Source: Pseudidiomarina salinarum
GTDB taxonomy: Bacteria > Pseudomonadota > Gammaproteobacteria > Enterobacterales > Alteromonadaceae
Direction of reading: 5' to 3'
Length of the DNA: 64,000 nucleotides
NCBI RefSeq assembly: GCF_000753715.1
Contig: NZ_JPER01000006.1
Location: 1-64,000, forward strand
The notes under the pieces are model-generated. The model worked only from the letters and a program-made list of their open reading frames with translations. It did not search any database and was not told the DNA's origin. Each line of letters starts with the position of its first letter. Positions within the stretch are counted from its first letter, which is position 1. Position numbers and translations under genes: made by a program. This document shows positions 8,821 to 17,120 of the stretch, piece after piece.

Positions 8821-10158
8821 ATGGCTGCAGCAATTCACGTTGCTGTTATTGGCGCCGGCCCCTCCGGCCTGGCTGCGGCAAAGAACTGCCTTCAGCAGGG
8901 GCTGAAAGTCACCCTGTTTGAAAAGAATGATCAAGTGGGTGGCAACTGGGTATTTAACAGTAAGACCGGACACTCCAGCGTGTACGAAAACACCCATATT
9001 ATCAGTTCCCGTTACTGGTCTGAGTATGAAGATTTCCCGATGCCGGAAGATTACCCTGACTATCCTAACCATCGTCAGTTACAGGCTTATTTCCACAGCT
9101 ACGCAGAACATTTTTGGGTGTTGCCGGTGATTCAGTTTAATACTGAAGTAAAGCGTGCAACCCGTACGCCGGAGGGGTTATGGGAATTAACTTATATTAC
9201 TGAGCAGGGTGAGCCCAAGCGGCAGGTATTCACTCATTTAATGGTAGCGAACGGCCACCACTGGAATCCCAAGTATCCCGAGTATCCGGGTAAGTTTGCT
9301 GGCCGGTTGATGCATTCCCATGATTTTAAAGGTGTTGATGACAGTTGGCGGGATAAGCGGGTGTTAGTTATAGGTGCCGGTAACTCGGCCTGTGATGTCG
9401 CGGTCGAGTCAGCAAGGGTGGCTGGCGCCGTCGCGCTCAGCATGCGTAGTCCGCAGTGGTTCTTGCCAAAATTCATGTTCGGTGTACCGACCGATGAACT
9501 TGGTTCGCGCATGCCGCTTTGGGTTCCGGTGTGGCTGCGTCAACGCCTGTTGACCTGGCTGGTGCGGTTGCTGCAGGGCGACTATAAGAAGCGCTATAAT
9601 TTGCCGAAACCAGAAAAGCCTCTACTTAGCCAGCATCCGACCGTCAATTCTGATTTACTGGATTACATTCGTCACGGGCGGATAATTCCACACCCGGCAA
9701 TTGCCAGCTATCGTGAAACTGGTGTGGAATTTGCTGATGGCACAACGGAAAATTTTGATATTATTGTTGCCTGCACAGGATTTCGCATCAGCTTCCCGTT
9801 TTTTGACGCGGATCTGATTGATTTTGAACATCACCAGCGAACGCCCTTGTATTTAAAAATGATGCACGAACAATACCAGAACCTCTATTTCATCGGCCTG
9901 TTTCAGCCCCTGGGCTGTATCTGGCCGTTAGCCGATCACCAGGCACGACTGGCCGTGGCGGAGATTCAGCGGCGTTATCAGCGACCCGGGGATATGGCTG
10001 CAGCGATTCAGCATGAGATCGCGCACCCGCATCTGCCATTTGAGTCGGGTGGGCGGCATTCCACCGAAGTGGATTACCAGTGCTTCCGCCGGGATCTTGC
10101 CAGGCAGCTGAGGACTGCGGGCATCGATATTGGTCCGCCACCAAAGGTTTTTAAATGA
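8821..10158 (+). CDS. Flavin-containing monooxygenase (FMO family)
   Basis: This FAD- and NADPH-dependent class B monooxygenase would oxidise a soft nucleophile (N or S) on a small substrate. It has the FAD Rossmann motif GAGPSGLAA near residues 10-18, the FMO signature FAGRLMHSHDF, the NADPH Rossmann motif GAGNSACD, and a C-terminal ACTGF plus NLYFIGLFQPLG. The ATG at 8821 with AAGGA 8 bases upstream gives 445 residues and places the first Rossmann motif at the N terminus. An in-frame start 57 codons upstream would add unconserved sequence. The last codons overlap the following glycosyltransferase by 4 bases. Trimethylamine monooxygenases are relatives, but the substrate here is unknown. Confidence 0.9.
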   Translation: MAAAIHVAVIGAGPSGLAAAKNCLQQGLKVTLFEKNDQVGGNWVFNSKTGHSSVYENTHIISSRYWSEYEDFPMPEDYPDYPNHRQLQAYFHSYAEHFWVLPVIQFNTEVKRATRTPEGLWELTYITEQGEPKRQVFTHLMVANGHHWNPKYPEYPGKFAGRLMHSHDFKGVDDSWRDKRVLVIGAGNSACDVAVESARVAGAVALSMRSPQWFLPKFMFGVPTDELGSRMPLWVPVWLRQRLLTWLVRLLQGDYKKRYNLPKPEKPLLSQHPTVNSDLLDYIRHGRIIPHPAIASYRETGVEFADGTTENFDIIVACTGFRISFPFFDADLIDFEHHQRTPLYLKMMHEQYQNLYFIGLFQPLGCIWPLADHQARLAVAEIQRRYQRPGDMAAAIQHEIAHPHLPFESGGRHSTEVDYQCFRRDLARQLRTAGIDIGPPPKVFK

Positions 10159-11165
10159 AAATAATCCATCTAATCCTGACGCACAGCTTTGCCGGTAGTG
10201 AGCGCTATGCAGTGGAACTGGCTAACTTGCAGGCGCAGCATCATGATGTCGCTATGATTTTGCATAAGCGCGGTGCGGAAGACCGGGCCAACGCCATTGC
10301 CCAACATGTGGATCCAAAGGTTAAGGTCTATCTCGTTAGCGGTCCCAAATGGCTGGCCAGCAGGCGTGCGAGGCGGTTGGTCCGGCGTTTGCAACCTGAA
10401 GTCGCTCATGCGCATCTGAGCGCTGCCTGCAAAGCGCTAAAAGGGATCAAAAACAGTACGTTATGCGTAGCGTCATTACATATCCATTATAAAGCCGCGC
10501 AGCATGCTCATATGGATGCGCTGGTGGCAGTGGCTCCCTGGCAACTGGCTGAGGTGCCGCCGGCACTCCGCCAACGTAGTAGGCAAATAGACAACTGGAC
10601 TATGGGATTGGCTCCGGCTGTCGATGCCAGATCGAAATTAAGGGATAAGTGGGGCGCGGGCGATGCCACTTTCGTGTTTGGGACCCTTGGCAGGGTCGAG
10701 CCCAGTAAAGGCCACGATGTGTTAATTGAAGCCTTCCGCACAGCAGCTATTGCTGACGCGTGCTTAGTTATTGTGGGTAGCGGAACCGCGCTTGAAAAGC
10801 TTCGGGCTGATGCACCTGAAAATGTGATTTTTGCAGGATTTCATCCTAGTCCGCAGGACTGCTATGCAGCTTTTGATGGTTTTGTTAGTGCTGCCCGCAG
10901 CGAACCTTTTGGGCTGGTATTTCTGGAAGCGATGTCCGCTGGTCTGCCGATACTGGCAACTGCTTCGCAGGGCGCCAGCTACCTGCAGGACTGTTTCACT
11001 GAATCGCTGGTGCCGGTAAACGATGTGCAGGCGCTGGCTGCTGCCATGACAGATCTGGCCGCCCGGGGTAAGCAGCGGGTAACCTATCCGATGCAGCGTT
11101 TTTCGGCACCGGAAAGGGCACAGGAAATTGTCGGTTTTTACCGGCAGCAGCTCGGGCGCGACTAG
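10155..11165 (+). CDS. GT4-type glycosyltransferase
   Basis: A GT-B fold retaining glycosyltransferase of 336 residues. The C-terminal nucleotide-sugar domain is clear: GTLGRVEPSKGHDVLIEAF followed by SEPFGLVFLEAMSAGLPILA, which contains the EX7E motif of family GT4. The N-terminal acceptor domain starts MKIIHLILTHSFAGSERYAVELANL, resembling enzymes that act on lipopolysaccharide or surface glycans. It begins inside the monooxygenase stop codon (ATGA) and so is translationally coupled to it. It converges on cnoX, with a 4-base overlap. Acceptor and donor are not predictable. Confidence 0.9.
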   Translation: MKIIHLILTHSFAGSERYAVELANLQAQHHDVAMILHKRGAEDRANAIAQHVDPKVKVYLVSGPKWLASRRARRLVRRLQPEVAHAHLSAACKALKGIKNSTLCVASLHIHYKAAQHAHMDALVAVAPWQLAEVPPALRQRSRQIDNWTMGLAPAVDARSKLRDKWGAGDATFVFGTLGRVEPSKGHDVLIEAFRTAAIADACLVIVGSGTALEKLRADAPENVIFAGFHPSPQDCYAAFDGFVSAARSEPFGLVFLEAMSAGLPILATASQGASYLQDCFTESLVPVNDVQALAAAMTDLAARGKQRVTYPMQRFSAPERAQEIVGFYRQQLGRD

Positions 11166-12025
11166 TACAACATGCTGTACAGAATACGGCGGTATCTGGC
11201 CGCCAGCGGATCGCCTTTTGGTAAGCCATTGAGCATATCCAGCGCCTGTTTGCGCGCATCTCCGAATGACAGTTCACGGCGCAATACAAAAAACACATGC
11301 TCCAGCGCTTCTTCAGTGCGTTGTGCCTGGTAGAGCTTCGCTGCCAGCTCCAGCCGTTTTTCCAAATCTTCAGGAGCTTCCTCAACAGCGGCAACCAGGG
11401 CTCGTAGCTCGGGCGAGTCAGCTGCCTGTTCAGCGAGATTCAACTTACTGAGCACATGCTGGTAGTAACTGTCCTGGTCGGCCATGCCGATACTGTTCAG
11501 TAGCTCTTTGCCTTGCTCAAGCCGACCCACACTGCAGGCCGCATCGGCAAGGGTTAAGCGGACCGCGGCATCGGTCGGATTAATGTCATAAGCCTGCTTG
11601 GCCGCCGTGTAGGCGTCCTGATACGCTTCCTGTTCCAGCAGGCGTTGTGCTTCTTTAAGCAGATCATCTGCCGGCCCCGGGATGTGCTGTTCAATACGTT
11701 CGCGGATGCTGGCTTCAGGTTCGACGCCGGCAAAACCATCTACCGGCTGACCATCCTTAAAGAAAGCCACGGTCGGCAGGCTGCGGACGCCAAACTGGGC
11801 GGCCAGTTGCTGCTGTGCATCACAATCAATTTTGGCAAGAACAACACGATCAGCGTAATCGCGCGCCAGTTTTTCCAGCACCGGCATCAGCTGTTTGCAA
11901 GGCTCGCACCAGTCAGCCCAAAAGTCGACCAGAACAAGTTTGTCCTGAGAACCCTGCAGAATAACCTGCTCGAAGTTTTCAATGGTTACATTAATGATGT
12001 TATTGGTTTGCACAAGCTGCCCCAC
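11162..12025 (-). CDS. cnoX: Thioredoxin-TPR co-chaperone CnoX (YbbN)
   Basis: CnoX proteins hold oxidatively damaged proteins and pass them to GroEL or DnaK. The 287-residue protein has a thioredoxin domain (about 10-115) with the active site WCEPC, followed by tetratricopeptide-like helices (about 120-287, for example EQEAYQDAYTAAKQAYDINP). E. coli YbbN lacks a full CXXC, whereas this copy keeps both cysteines and may be redox active. The annotated start is GTG at 12025, with no clear ribosome-binding site; a second GTG at 12013 is possible. A hairpin overlaps this start (see 12019-12056). The gene follows the aldehyde dehydrogenase by 45 bases. Confidence 0.88.
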   Translation of the reverse strand: MGQLVQTNNIINVTIENFEQVILQGSQDKLVLVDFWADWCEPCKQLMPVLEKLARDYADRVVLAKIDCDAQQQLAAQFGVRSLPTVAFFKDGQPVDGFAGVEPEASIRERIEQHIPGPADDLLKEAQRLLEQEAYQDAYTAAKQAYDINPTDAAVRLTLADAACSVGRLEQGKELLNSIGMADQDSYYQHVLSKLNLAEQAADSPELRALVAAVEEAPEDLEKRLELAAKLYQAQRTEEALEHVFFVLRRELSFGDARKQALDMLNGLPKGDPLAARYRRILYSMLY

Positions 12026-12056
12026 GTAATCGCTGTAGATGCGATCTACATGGGGC
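12019..12056 (-). repeat. hairpin covering the cnoX start codon
   Basis: Inner arms TGTAGAT/ATCTACA (7 bp, 3-base loop) and outer arms GCCCCA/TGGGGC (6 bp) with a 9-base bulge. On the cnoX mRNA the outer arm pairs with the GTG start region. No U-tract follows, so it is not a standard terminator. Confidence 0.5.
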
Positions 12057-12070
12057 TAAATCGGGCAGGT

Positions 12071-13432
12071 TCAAGTAAACCAGCGCATCAATTTTTGTTT
12101 AAAAGAAGTGTAGGGAGGATAGCGAAACGACGGATCCATCCAGAACGGACGGCTCATAACCGCTTTCTGGTGACTGAAGGTATCAAAGCCGTAGCGGCCG
12201 TGATAGCGGCCCATACCACTAGCGCCGACGCCGCCAAAAGGTAATTCCGGATTCAGCATAAACATCAGGGTGTCGTTATTACACTGATTGCCCGCGTGGG
12301 TTTGTTCAGTGAGTTGCTTTAATGAACGCTCCGAACGGCTGAATCCGTATAGCGCCAGGGGTTTGTCGCGATCGCGGATAAATTGTATTGCCTCGGCCAG
12401 GTTGCGAACGCTCAGCACCGGCAGCACAGGCCCGAATATTTCTTCCTGCATGACCGGGCTGTCAGCCTCGACGTCGGTGAGTATGGTCGGTTCGATATAA
12501 AGCAGTTCGGCATCATAGTTACCACCGTAGGCGATGGTCCCATGATCGAGGTAGCTAATCAGGCGCTGGCAGTGATCCTGATTGACAATACGACCATAAT
12601 CCTCCGCCAGCTCAGCATCCTCGCCAAAAAAGCTCTCTATCGCCTTTTTTAGTTCGTCAATAAAGTCGCTTCGTACTTGTTCATCGACCAAAATGTAGTC
12701 TGGCGCGATACAGGTTTGCCCCGCATTCAGCCATTTTCCCCAGGCAATGCGGCGTGCACTAACTTTAAGATCAGCATCGCTTAGCACCACTGCCGGGCTT
12801 TTCCCGCCCAACTCCAGGGTCACGGGGGTAAGATGTTCCGCCGCCGCTTTCATGACCAGGCGGCCAACGCGGCCACCCCCAGTGTACAAAATATGGTCAA
12901 ACTTCTGCTTTAATAATTGCTCCGCAACATCGGCACCGCCGGTGATAACAGTGACAGCTTCCGGCGACAGGTAATCGGGAATTAGCCGTGCCAGTACATC
13001 GGCGGTTGCCGGGGCATGCTCTGATGGTTTAAGGACGGCGCAATTGCCAGCGGCAAGTGCCGCTACCAGCGGGCTTAACAGTAGCTGCACCGGATAATTC
13101 CAGGCACCGATAATCAGCACCACCCCCAGCGGTTCGGGGTAGACCTGACTGCGCCCCGGCCACGCCAGTAACGGCTGTGACACAGAACGGGGACGCATCC
13201 ATTTTTTTAGCTGCTTACTGGTGTAGCCAATATCTGACTTCAGAAAGCCCAGCTCAGTAAGCCAGCCCTCAGCCGCTGATTTTCCTAAATCGCTTTCAAG
13301 TGCCTGCAGCAGCTCAGACTCGTGCTTTTCAAGCATCAGGGCCAACTGCTGTAGCTGCTGTAACCGCCACTCGCGTGGGCGGGTCAAGCCACTGGTATAA
13401 GTTGCCCGCAAGTCTGTTATGACTGAATTCAT
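12071..13432 (-). CDS. Aldehyde dehydrogenase, class 3 / coniferyl aldehyde dehydrogenase-like
   Basis: NAD(P)-dependent oxidation of an aldehyde to its acid. The 453-residue protein is short for the superfamily and typical of the class 3 group, which includes fatty and aromatic aldehyde dehydrogenases. The signature VTLELGGKSP carries the general base Glu207, and WLNAGQTCIAPDY the nucleophile Cys241. IIGAWNYPVQ at 108-117 and LPFGGVGASGMGRYHGR near the C terminus support the assignment. Its start overlaps the gabD stop by 4 bases, so the two aldehyde dehydrogenases are probably made together. The physiological aldehyde is unknown. Confidence 0.88.
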   Translation of the reverse strand: MNSVITDLRATYTSGLTRPREWRLQQLQQLALMLEKHESELLQALESDLGKSAAEGWLTELGFLKSDIGYTSKQLKKWMRPRSVSQPLLAWPGRSQVYPEPLGVVLIIGAWNYPVQLLLSPLVAALAAGNCAVLKPSEHAPATADVLARLIPDYLSPEAVTVITGGADVAEQLLKQKFDHILYTGGGRVGRLVMKAAAEHLTPVTLELGGKSPAVVLSDADLKVSARRIAWGKWLNAGQTCIAPDYILVDEQVRSDFIDELKKAIESFFGEDAELAEDYGRIVNQDHCQRLISYLDHGTIAYGGNYDAELLYIEPTILTDVEADSPVMQEEIFGPVLPVLSVRNLAEAIQFIRDRDKPLALYGFSRSERSLKQLTEQTHAGNQCNNDTLMFMLNPELPFGGVGASGMGRYHGRYGFDTFSHQKAVMSRPFWMDPSFRYPPYTSFKQKLMRWFT

Positions 13433-14886
13433 CCAAGATCACCTAAGGTAATGGTTTTGGTTTCCTGATATTCGGCCAGGCCGTAGCGCGAACCTTCGCG
13501 GCCGATACCGGACTGTTTAACTCCGCCAAAAGAGTTGTACGCGTGCGAAATAGCGCCAGCGTTGACGCCCAGCATACCGCATTCCAGTAATTCACTGACA
13601 CGATAAATACGCTTCATGTCGGTTGCGCAAAAATAACCGGCCAGGCCGTAAGGCGTATCATTGGCATGACGGATACCTTCTGCTTCATCGCTGAAACTTT
13701 GTACGGCAACCACCGGGCCAAAGATCTCTTCTTTGCTGATATCCATTTCCGGGGTTACCCCCTTAATAAGCGTGGGGGCGTAGAAGAGGGGCCCGATCTC
13801 GTCAAGCACTTTACCACCACAAAGGATTTCAGCGCCATCATCGAGCGCCGATTGTTGCAGCCGTTTTACTTTATCAATGGCATCCTGATCAATCAGTGGC
13901 CCGTAATCAACTTCATCGGCATTGCCGCGAGCTACTTTCAGTTTACTGATTGCGGTCTTGAGCTTGTCGAGGAACTCGTCCTGAACAGCTTCCTGCACCA
14001 GTATGCGGTTGGCGGCAATACAGGTTTGCCCGGCGTTGCGGAATTTAGCGGTCAGCAACTGCTCAACGGCGACGTCCAGATCGGCATCATCAAACACGAT
14101 GAAAGGAGCGTTGCCGCCCAGTTCAAGTGACAATTTTTTGATGGAGTCGGCGCACTGCTTCATCAGCTGTTTCCCGACCGCGGTGGAGCCCGTAAATGAG
14201 AACTTACGGATGCGCGGATGCGTAGTCAGCACCTCACCAACACCTTTGGAATCGGTGGTCGGCACGATATTCAGGACACCGTCCGGAATGCCGACCTCAT
14301 TAGCCAGCTGGGCAATCGCCAGTGCTGATAATGGCGTCAGCTGCGGCGGTTTGACCACGATCGTGCAGCCGGCCGCTAAGGCCGGTGCCACTTTGCGCGT
14401 GATCATTGCGTTGGGAAAATTCCATGGCGTAATCGCACTGCAGACGCCCACCGGCTGTTTGATGATCCAGCTACGCTTGTCACTGTCAGTAACAGGTAGT
14501 ACATCACCATAGGTGCGTTCTGCTTCGCCAGCAAACCAGTCAACAAAGCTGGCGCCGTATTCAATTTCACCCGCAGCCTCGGCAATCGGCTTGCCCTGTT
14601 CAGCGCTCATGATTTCAGCCAACGCCTGTTTATTTTCCAGCATTGCGTTGTACCACTTGCGTAGCAGGTCGGCCCGGTATTTGGCGGGCTTGGTGCGCCA
14701 GCCTTCAAGCGCGTTGTACGCTGCTTCAACAGCTCGTTCTGCCAAAACAGTGTCCGCGTCTGCCACTTCGGCAATGACCTCTCCGGTGGCCGGATTGGTG
14801 ACCTCGAAGCGTTGATCCGCAGGCACCCAGTGACCGTCGATAAACGCATTCGTTTTGGTCAGCGACTTCATACTATGAGCAGACAT
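13429..14886 (-). CDS. gabD: Succinate-semialdehyde dehydrogenase GabD
   Basis: Oxidises succinate semialdehyde to succinate, the last step of 4-aminobutyrate breakdown. Typical residues are Glu255 in LELGGNAP, Cys289 in NAGQTCIAANR, and ITPWNFPNAMITRKVAPALAAG at 152-173, a sequence strongly associated with GabD. I chose the ATG at 14886 because an AAGGAG lies 6 bases upstream; an upstream in-frame ATG at 14904 overlaps that ribosome-binding site. The length is 485 residues (E. coli 482). No GABA transaminase is adjacent, so related semialdehydes such as glutarate semialdehyde remain possible. It is divergent from the DEAD-box helicase gene. Confidence 0.9.
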   Translation of the reverse strand: MSAHSMKSLTKTNAFIDGHWVPADQRFEVTNPATGEVIAEVADADTVLAERAVEAAYNALEGWRTKPAKYRADLLRKWYNAMLENKQALAEIMSAEQGKPIAEAAGEIEYGASFVDWFAGEAERTYGDVLPVTDSDKRSWIIKQPVGVCSAITPWNFPNAMITRKVAPALAAGCTIVVKPPQLTPLSALAIAQLANEVGIPDGVLNIVPTTDSKGVGEVLTTHPRIRKFSFTGSTAVGKQLMKQCADSIKKLSLELGGNAPFIVFDDADLDVAVEQLLTAKFRNAGQTCIAANRILVQEAVQDEFLDKLKTAISKLKVARGNADEVDYGPLIDQDAIDKVKRLQQSALDDGAEILCGGKVLDEIGPLFYAPTLIKGVTPEMDISKEEIFGPVVAVQSFSDEAEGIRHANDTPYGLAGYFCATDMKRIYRVSELLECGMLGVNAGAISHAYNSFGGVKQSGIGREGSRYGLAEYQETKTITLGDLG

Positions 14887-14960
14887 CAGGTACTCCTTTT
14901 GCATAAACAGATACTTGTAAGTATTGGACCTAACTCAGGATTGTTCAATGTTAGTTTCAC

Positions 14961-14989
14961 TTGAGTTTTCGGGCGGTTTCGGGTATAGT
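14961..14989 (+). promoter_or_regulatory. sigma-70 promoter of the DEAD-box helicase gene
   Basis: TTGAGT and TATAGT with a 17-base spacer. Transcription would start near 14996, leaving a leader of about 150 bases before the helicase ATG. Confidence 0.7.
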
Positions 14990-14995
14990 GCGCGT

Positions 14996-15148
14996 CCTCA
15001 GGGTCATTACCGCTATTGATGGGAGCGGACTTACCCCTGAATCGCTGGGGTAAACAGCGCCGATATCCTGCCAGAGTGTTCATCGTGTTCTGTCGTCAGG
15101 CGTACGAATTCCCCCCTAATGATGTACAGAACTTGATGTGAGAAAAAT
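14996..15148 (+). promoter_or_regulatory. structured 5' leader with cold-box-like element
   Basis: Two small hairpins are visible: CCGCT/AGCGG at 15010-15028 and TTACCCC/GGGGTAA at 15031-15053. Near the start codon, TGATGTACAGA at 15120-15130 differs by one base from the 11-base cold box TGACGTACAGA described in E. coli cspA-type leaders. Long leaders are known for cold-induced csp and deaD mRNAs. The regulatory role here is inference. Confidence 0.45.
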
Positions 15149-16981
15149 ATGACTGAAGTAATGACTGGCCAATCGTTCGCCGATTTGGGCCTGCCTCCTG
15201 TTGTGCTTAAACAACTTGAAAAAATGAATTTCACCGTCCCGACCCCTATTCAGGAGCAGGCTATTCCAGCCCTGATGGCGGGCAAAAATGTTCTGGGTGA
15301 AGCCCAGACCGGTACCGGTAAAACTGCTGCTTTTGGTCTGCCAGGTTTAAGCCTGCTGGATCCGAAGTTGCGGAAAACCCAAATGCTGGTGGTAGCTCCT
15401 ACCCGTGAACTGGCGATGCAGGTTGCTAAAGCAATTGCTGAATTCGGCCAACAGGCACGTGGCGTGGAAGTGACCACCGTTTATGGCGGTTCACCTTTCC
15501 CACCACAGATCAAAGCCCTGCGTGGCGGTGCTCAGATTGTGGTTGGTACTCCTGGTCGCTTGCTCGACCTGCTGAAAAAAGGCGTGCTGGATTTATCCGC
15601 GCTGCGCCTGGCGGTGCTGGATGAAGCGGATGAAATGCTCAATATGGGCTTCATCGAAGACATTGAAACAATTATGAGTTCAGTGCCACCTTCTTCAATG
15701 CGCGCGCTATTTTCTGCGACTATGCCACCGGCAATTCGTAAACTGGCAAAAACCTTTCTGGTTAATGAAGCTGGTGAGCAACCAGTAAATATTCAGATCG
15801 CTGCGCAGCCGCAAACGAAAGCGAGTATCCGTCAGCGTGCCTGGCAGGTACGTGGCCTGACTAAATTAACCGCGTTAACCCGGTTACTGGAAACGATGGA
15901 ATACCAGCGCGTACTGATTTTTGTTCGTACTCGCTCAGATACCATGGAAGTGACTGAACAGTTGCAGGCGGCTGGTTTCAAAGCATCACCATTAAGTGGC
16001 GATTTGAACCAGACGCAACGTGAACAAACCGTCAGCCAGCTACGCAGTGGTAAGATTGAGATCCTGGTTGCGACTGACGTCGTTGCACGGGGCCTTGATG
16101 TTCCTGAGATCACTCACGTAGTGAATTATGATCTGCCAGGTGACACTGAATCTTATGTACACCGTATCGGCCGTACTGGTCGGGCTGGTCGTAGCGGCGA
16201 AGCGATTCTGTTTTATCGCGCCAAAGAAAAGCATTTGTTACGCCATTATGAGCGTTTAACTAACGGCACCATCGAATTTTTTGAAGTGCCTGATGCGAAG
16301 CAGTTGAGCGCGCATCGCCAGACCAAACTGCAGGAACAAATTCAGCAGTACGTTGCTGGTCAGGACCTGACCGCACTGACGACGATCATTGAGCGTATTC
16401 AGTCACAAACTGAATTAAGCCCATTGCAAATTGCTGCGGCGTTACTTGCCCAGCAGAACAGTGTGCGGCCGTTAATTGTGAGCGAAGATCCTGCGCCGCG
16501 GAAGTTTGCTGAACGGGCCGAACGGCCTGAGCGTAGCGATCGGTCAGCGCGGGCTAATCGCACTGAACGTGCGCCCCGTGAAGGACGCGACAGTCGTGAT
16601 GCGAATATCGATTTTGATACCTATCGTATTAAGGTTGGTCGTGAACATGGCGCACGTCCTCAGGACATCGTTGGTGCTATCGCCAATGAAGGCGAAATTG
16701 ACAGCCGCTATATTGGTCAAATCCAGTTGTTTGACAGCCATAGCCTGGTTGAACTGCCAAAAGGTTTGCCTACCGCGGTACTGAAGATTTTGCAGCGGGC
16801 CCGGGTGCGTCAGACACAGATGGACATTACTCTGGCTGATGAAGCTATTACCCGCCGTCCACGTGGCGATAAGCCAGCTCGTGGCGAACGTCCGGCATTT
16901 AAAGGCGCTCCCCGTTCAGCTGGCGGTCCGCGCAGCAAAGATGGTCGCGCCGATAAAGGTCGTAGCCGTCGCTTTCAGTAA
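15149..16981 (+). CDS. deaD: ATP-dependent DEAD-box RNA helicase DeaD (CsdA)
   Basis: Cold-shock-type RNA helicase that unwinds structured RNA during ribosome assembly and mRNA decay. Motifs in order: Q motif PTPIQEQ (31-37), Walker A AQTGTGKT (52-59), PTRELAMQ, TPGR, DEAD in VLDEADEMLNMGF, SAT, VATDVVARGLD and HRIGRTGRAG. After the helicase core comes an arginine-rich acidic/basic linker (about 455-490), then a DbpA-like RNA-binding domain (YRIKVGREHGARPQDIVGAI, about 492-560), and an RG-rich tail. This architecture fits DeaD rather than RhlB, RhlE or SrmB. It is 610 residues (E. coli 629). A strong terminator follows. Confidence 0.95.
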   Translation: MTEVMTGQSFADLGLPPVVLKQLEKMNFTVPTPIQEQAIPALMAGKNVLGEAQTGTGKTAAFGLPGLSLLDPKLRKTQMLVVAPTRELAMQVAKAIAEFGQQARGVEVTTVYGGSPFPPQIKALRGGAQIVVGTPGRLLDLLKKGVLDLSALRLAVLDEADEMLNMGFIEDIETIMSSVPPSSMRALFSATMPPAIRKLAKTFLVNEAGEQPVNIQIAAQPQTKASIRQRAWQVRGLTKLTALTRLLETMEYQRVLIFVRTRSDTMEVTEQLQAAGFKASPLSGDLNQTQREQTVSQLRSGKIEILVATDVVARGLDVPEITHVVNYDLPGDTESYVHRIGRTGRAGRSGEAILFYRAKEKHLLRHYERLTNGTIEFFEVPDAKQLSAHRQTKLQEQIQQYVAGQDLTALTTIIERIQSQTELSPLQIAAALLAQQNSVRPLIVSEDPAPRKFAERAERPERSDRSARANRTERAPREGRDSRDANIDFDTYRIKVGREHGARPQDIVGAIANEGEIDSRYIGQIQLFDSHSLVELPKGLPTAVLKILQRARVRQTQMDITLADEAITRRPRGDKPARGERPAFKGAPRSAGGPRSKDGRADKGRSRRFQ

Positions 16982-17005
16982 CTGACGAATAGTTTCTGAT
17001 TTATT

Positions 17006-17046
17006 AGCCCGCCCTGTGGTTTCCACAGCGGCGGGCTTACTTTTTG
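17006..17046 (+). terminator. intrinsic terminator after deaD
   Basis: Long nested stem AGCCCGCC-CTGTGG / CCACAG-CGGCGGGCT (one unpaired base) with a three-base loop, followed shortly by five T residues. Confidence 0.9.
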
Positions 17047-17120
17047 TATAGCCGCAACCGGTAAAATTTGGCATCATGCGCAGCATAAGAGGTTTTCCGA
17101 ATAACAGGCGGGGATCAGTC

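Noticed and set aside
11645-12244. 199-codon open frame on the + strand
   Set aside because: It lies opposite cnoX and the end of the aldehyde dehydrogenase gene. The cnoX protein is a clear family member, and the opposite frame has no recognisable domain.
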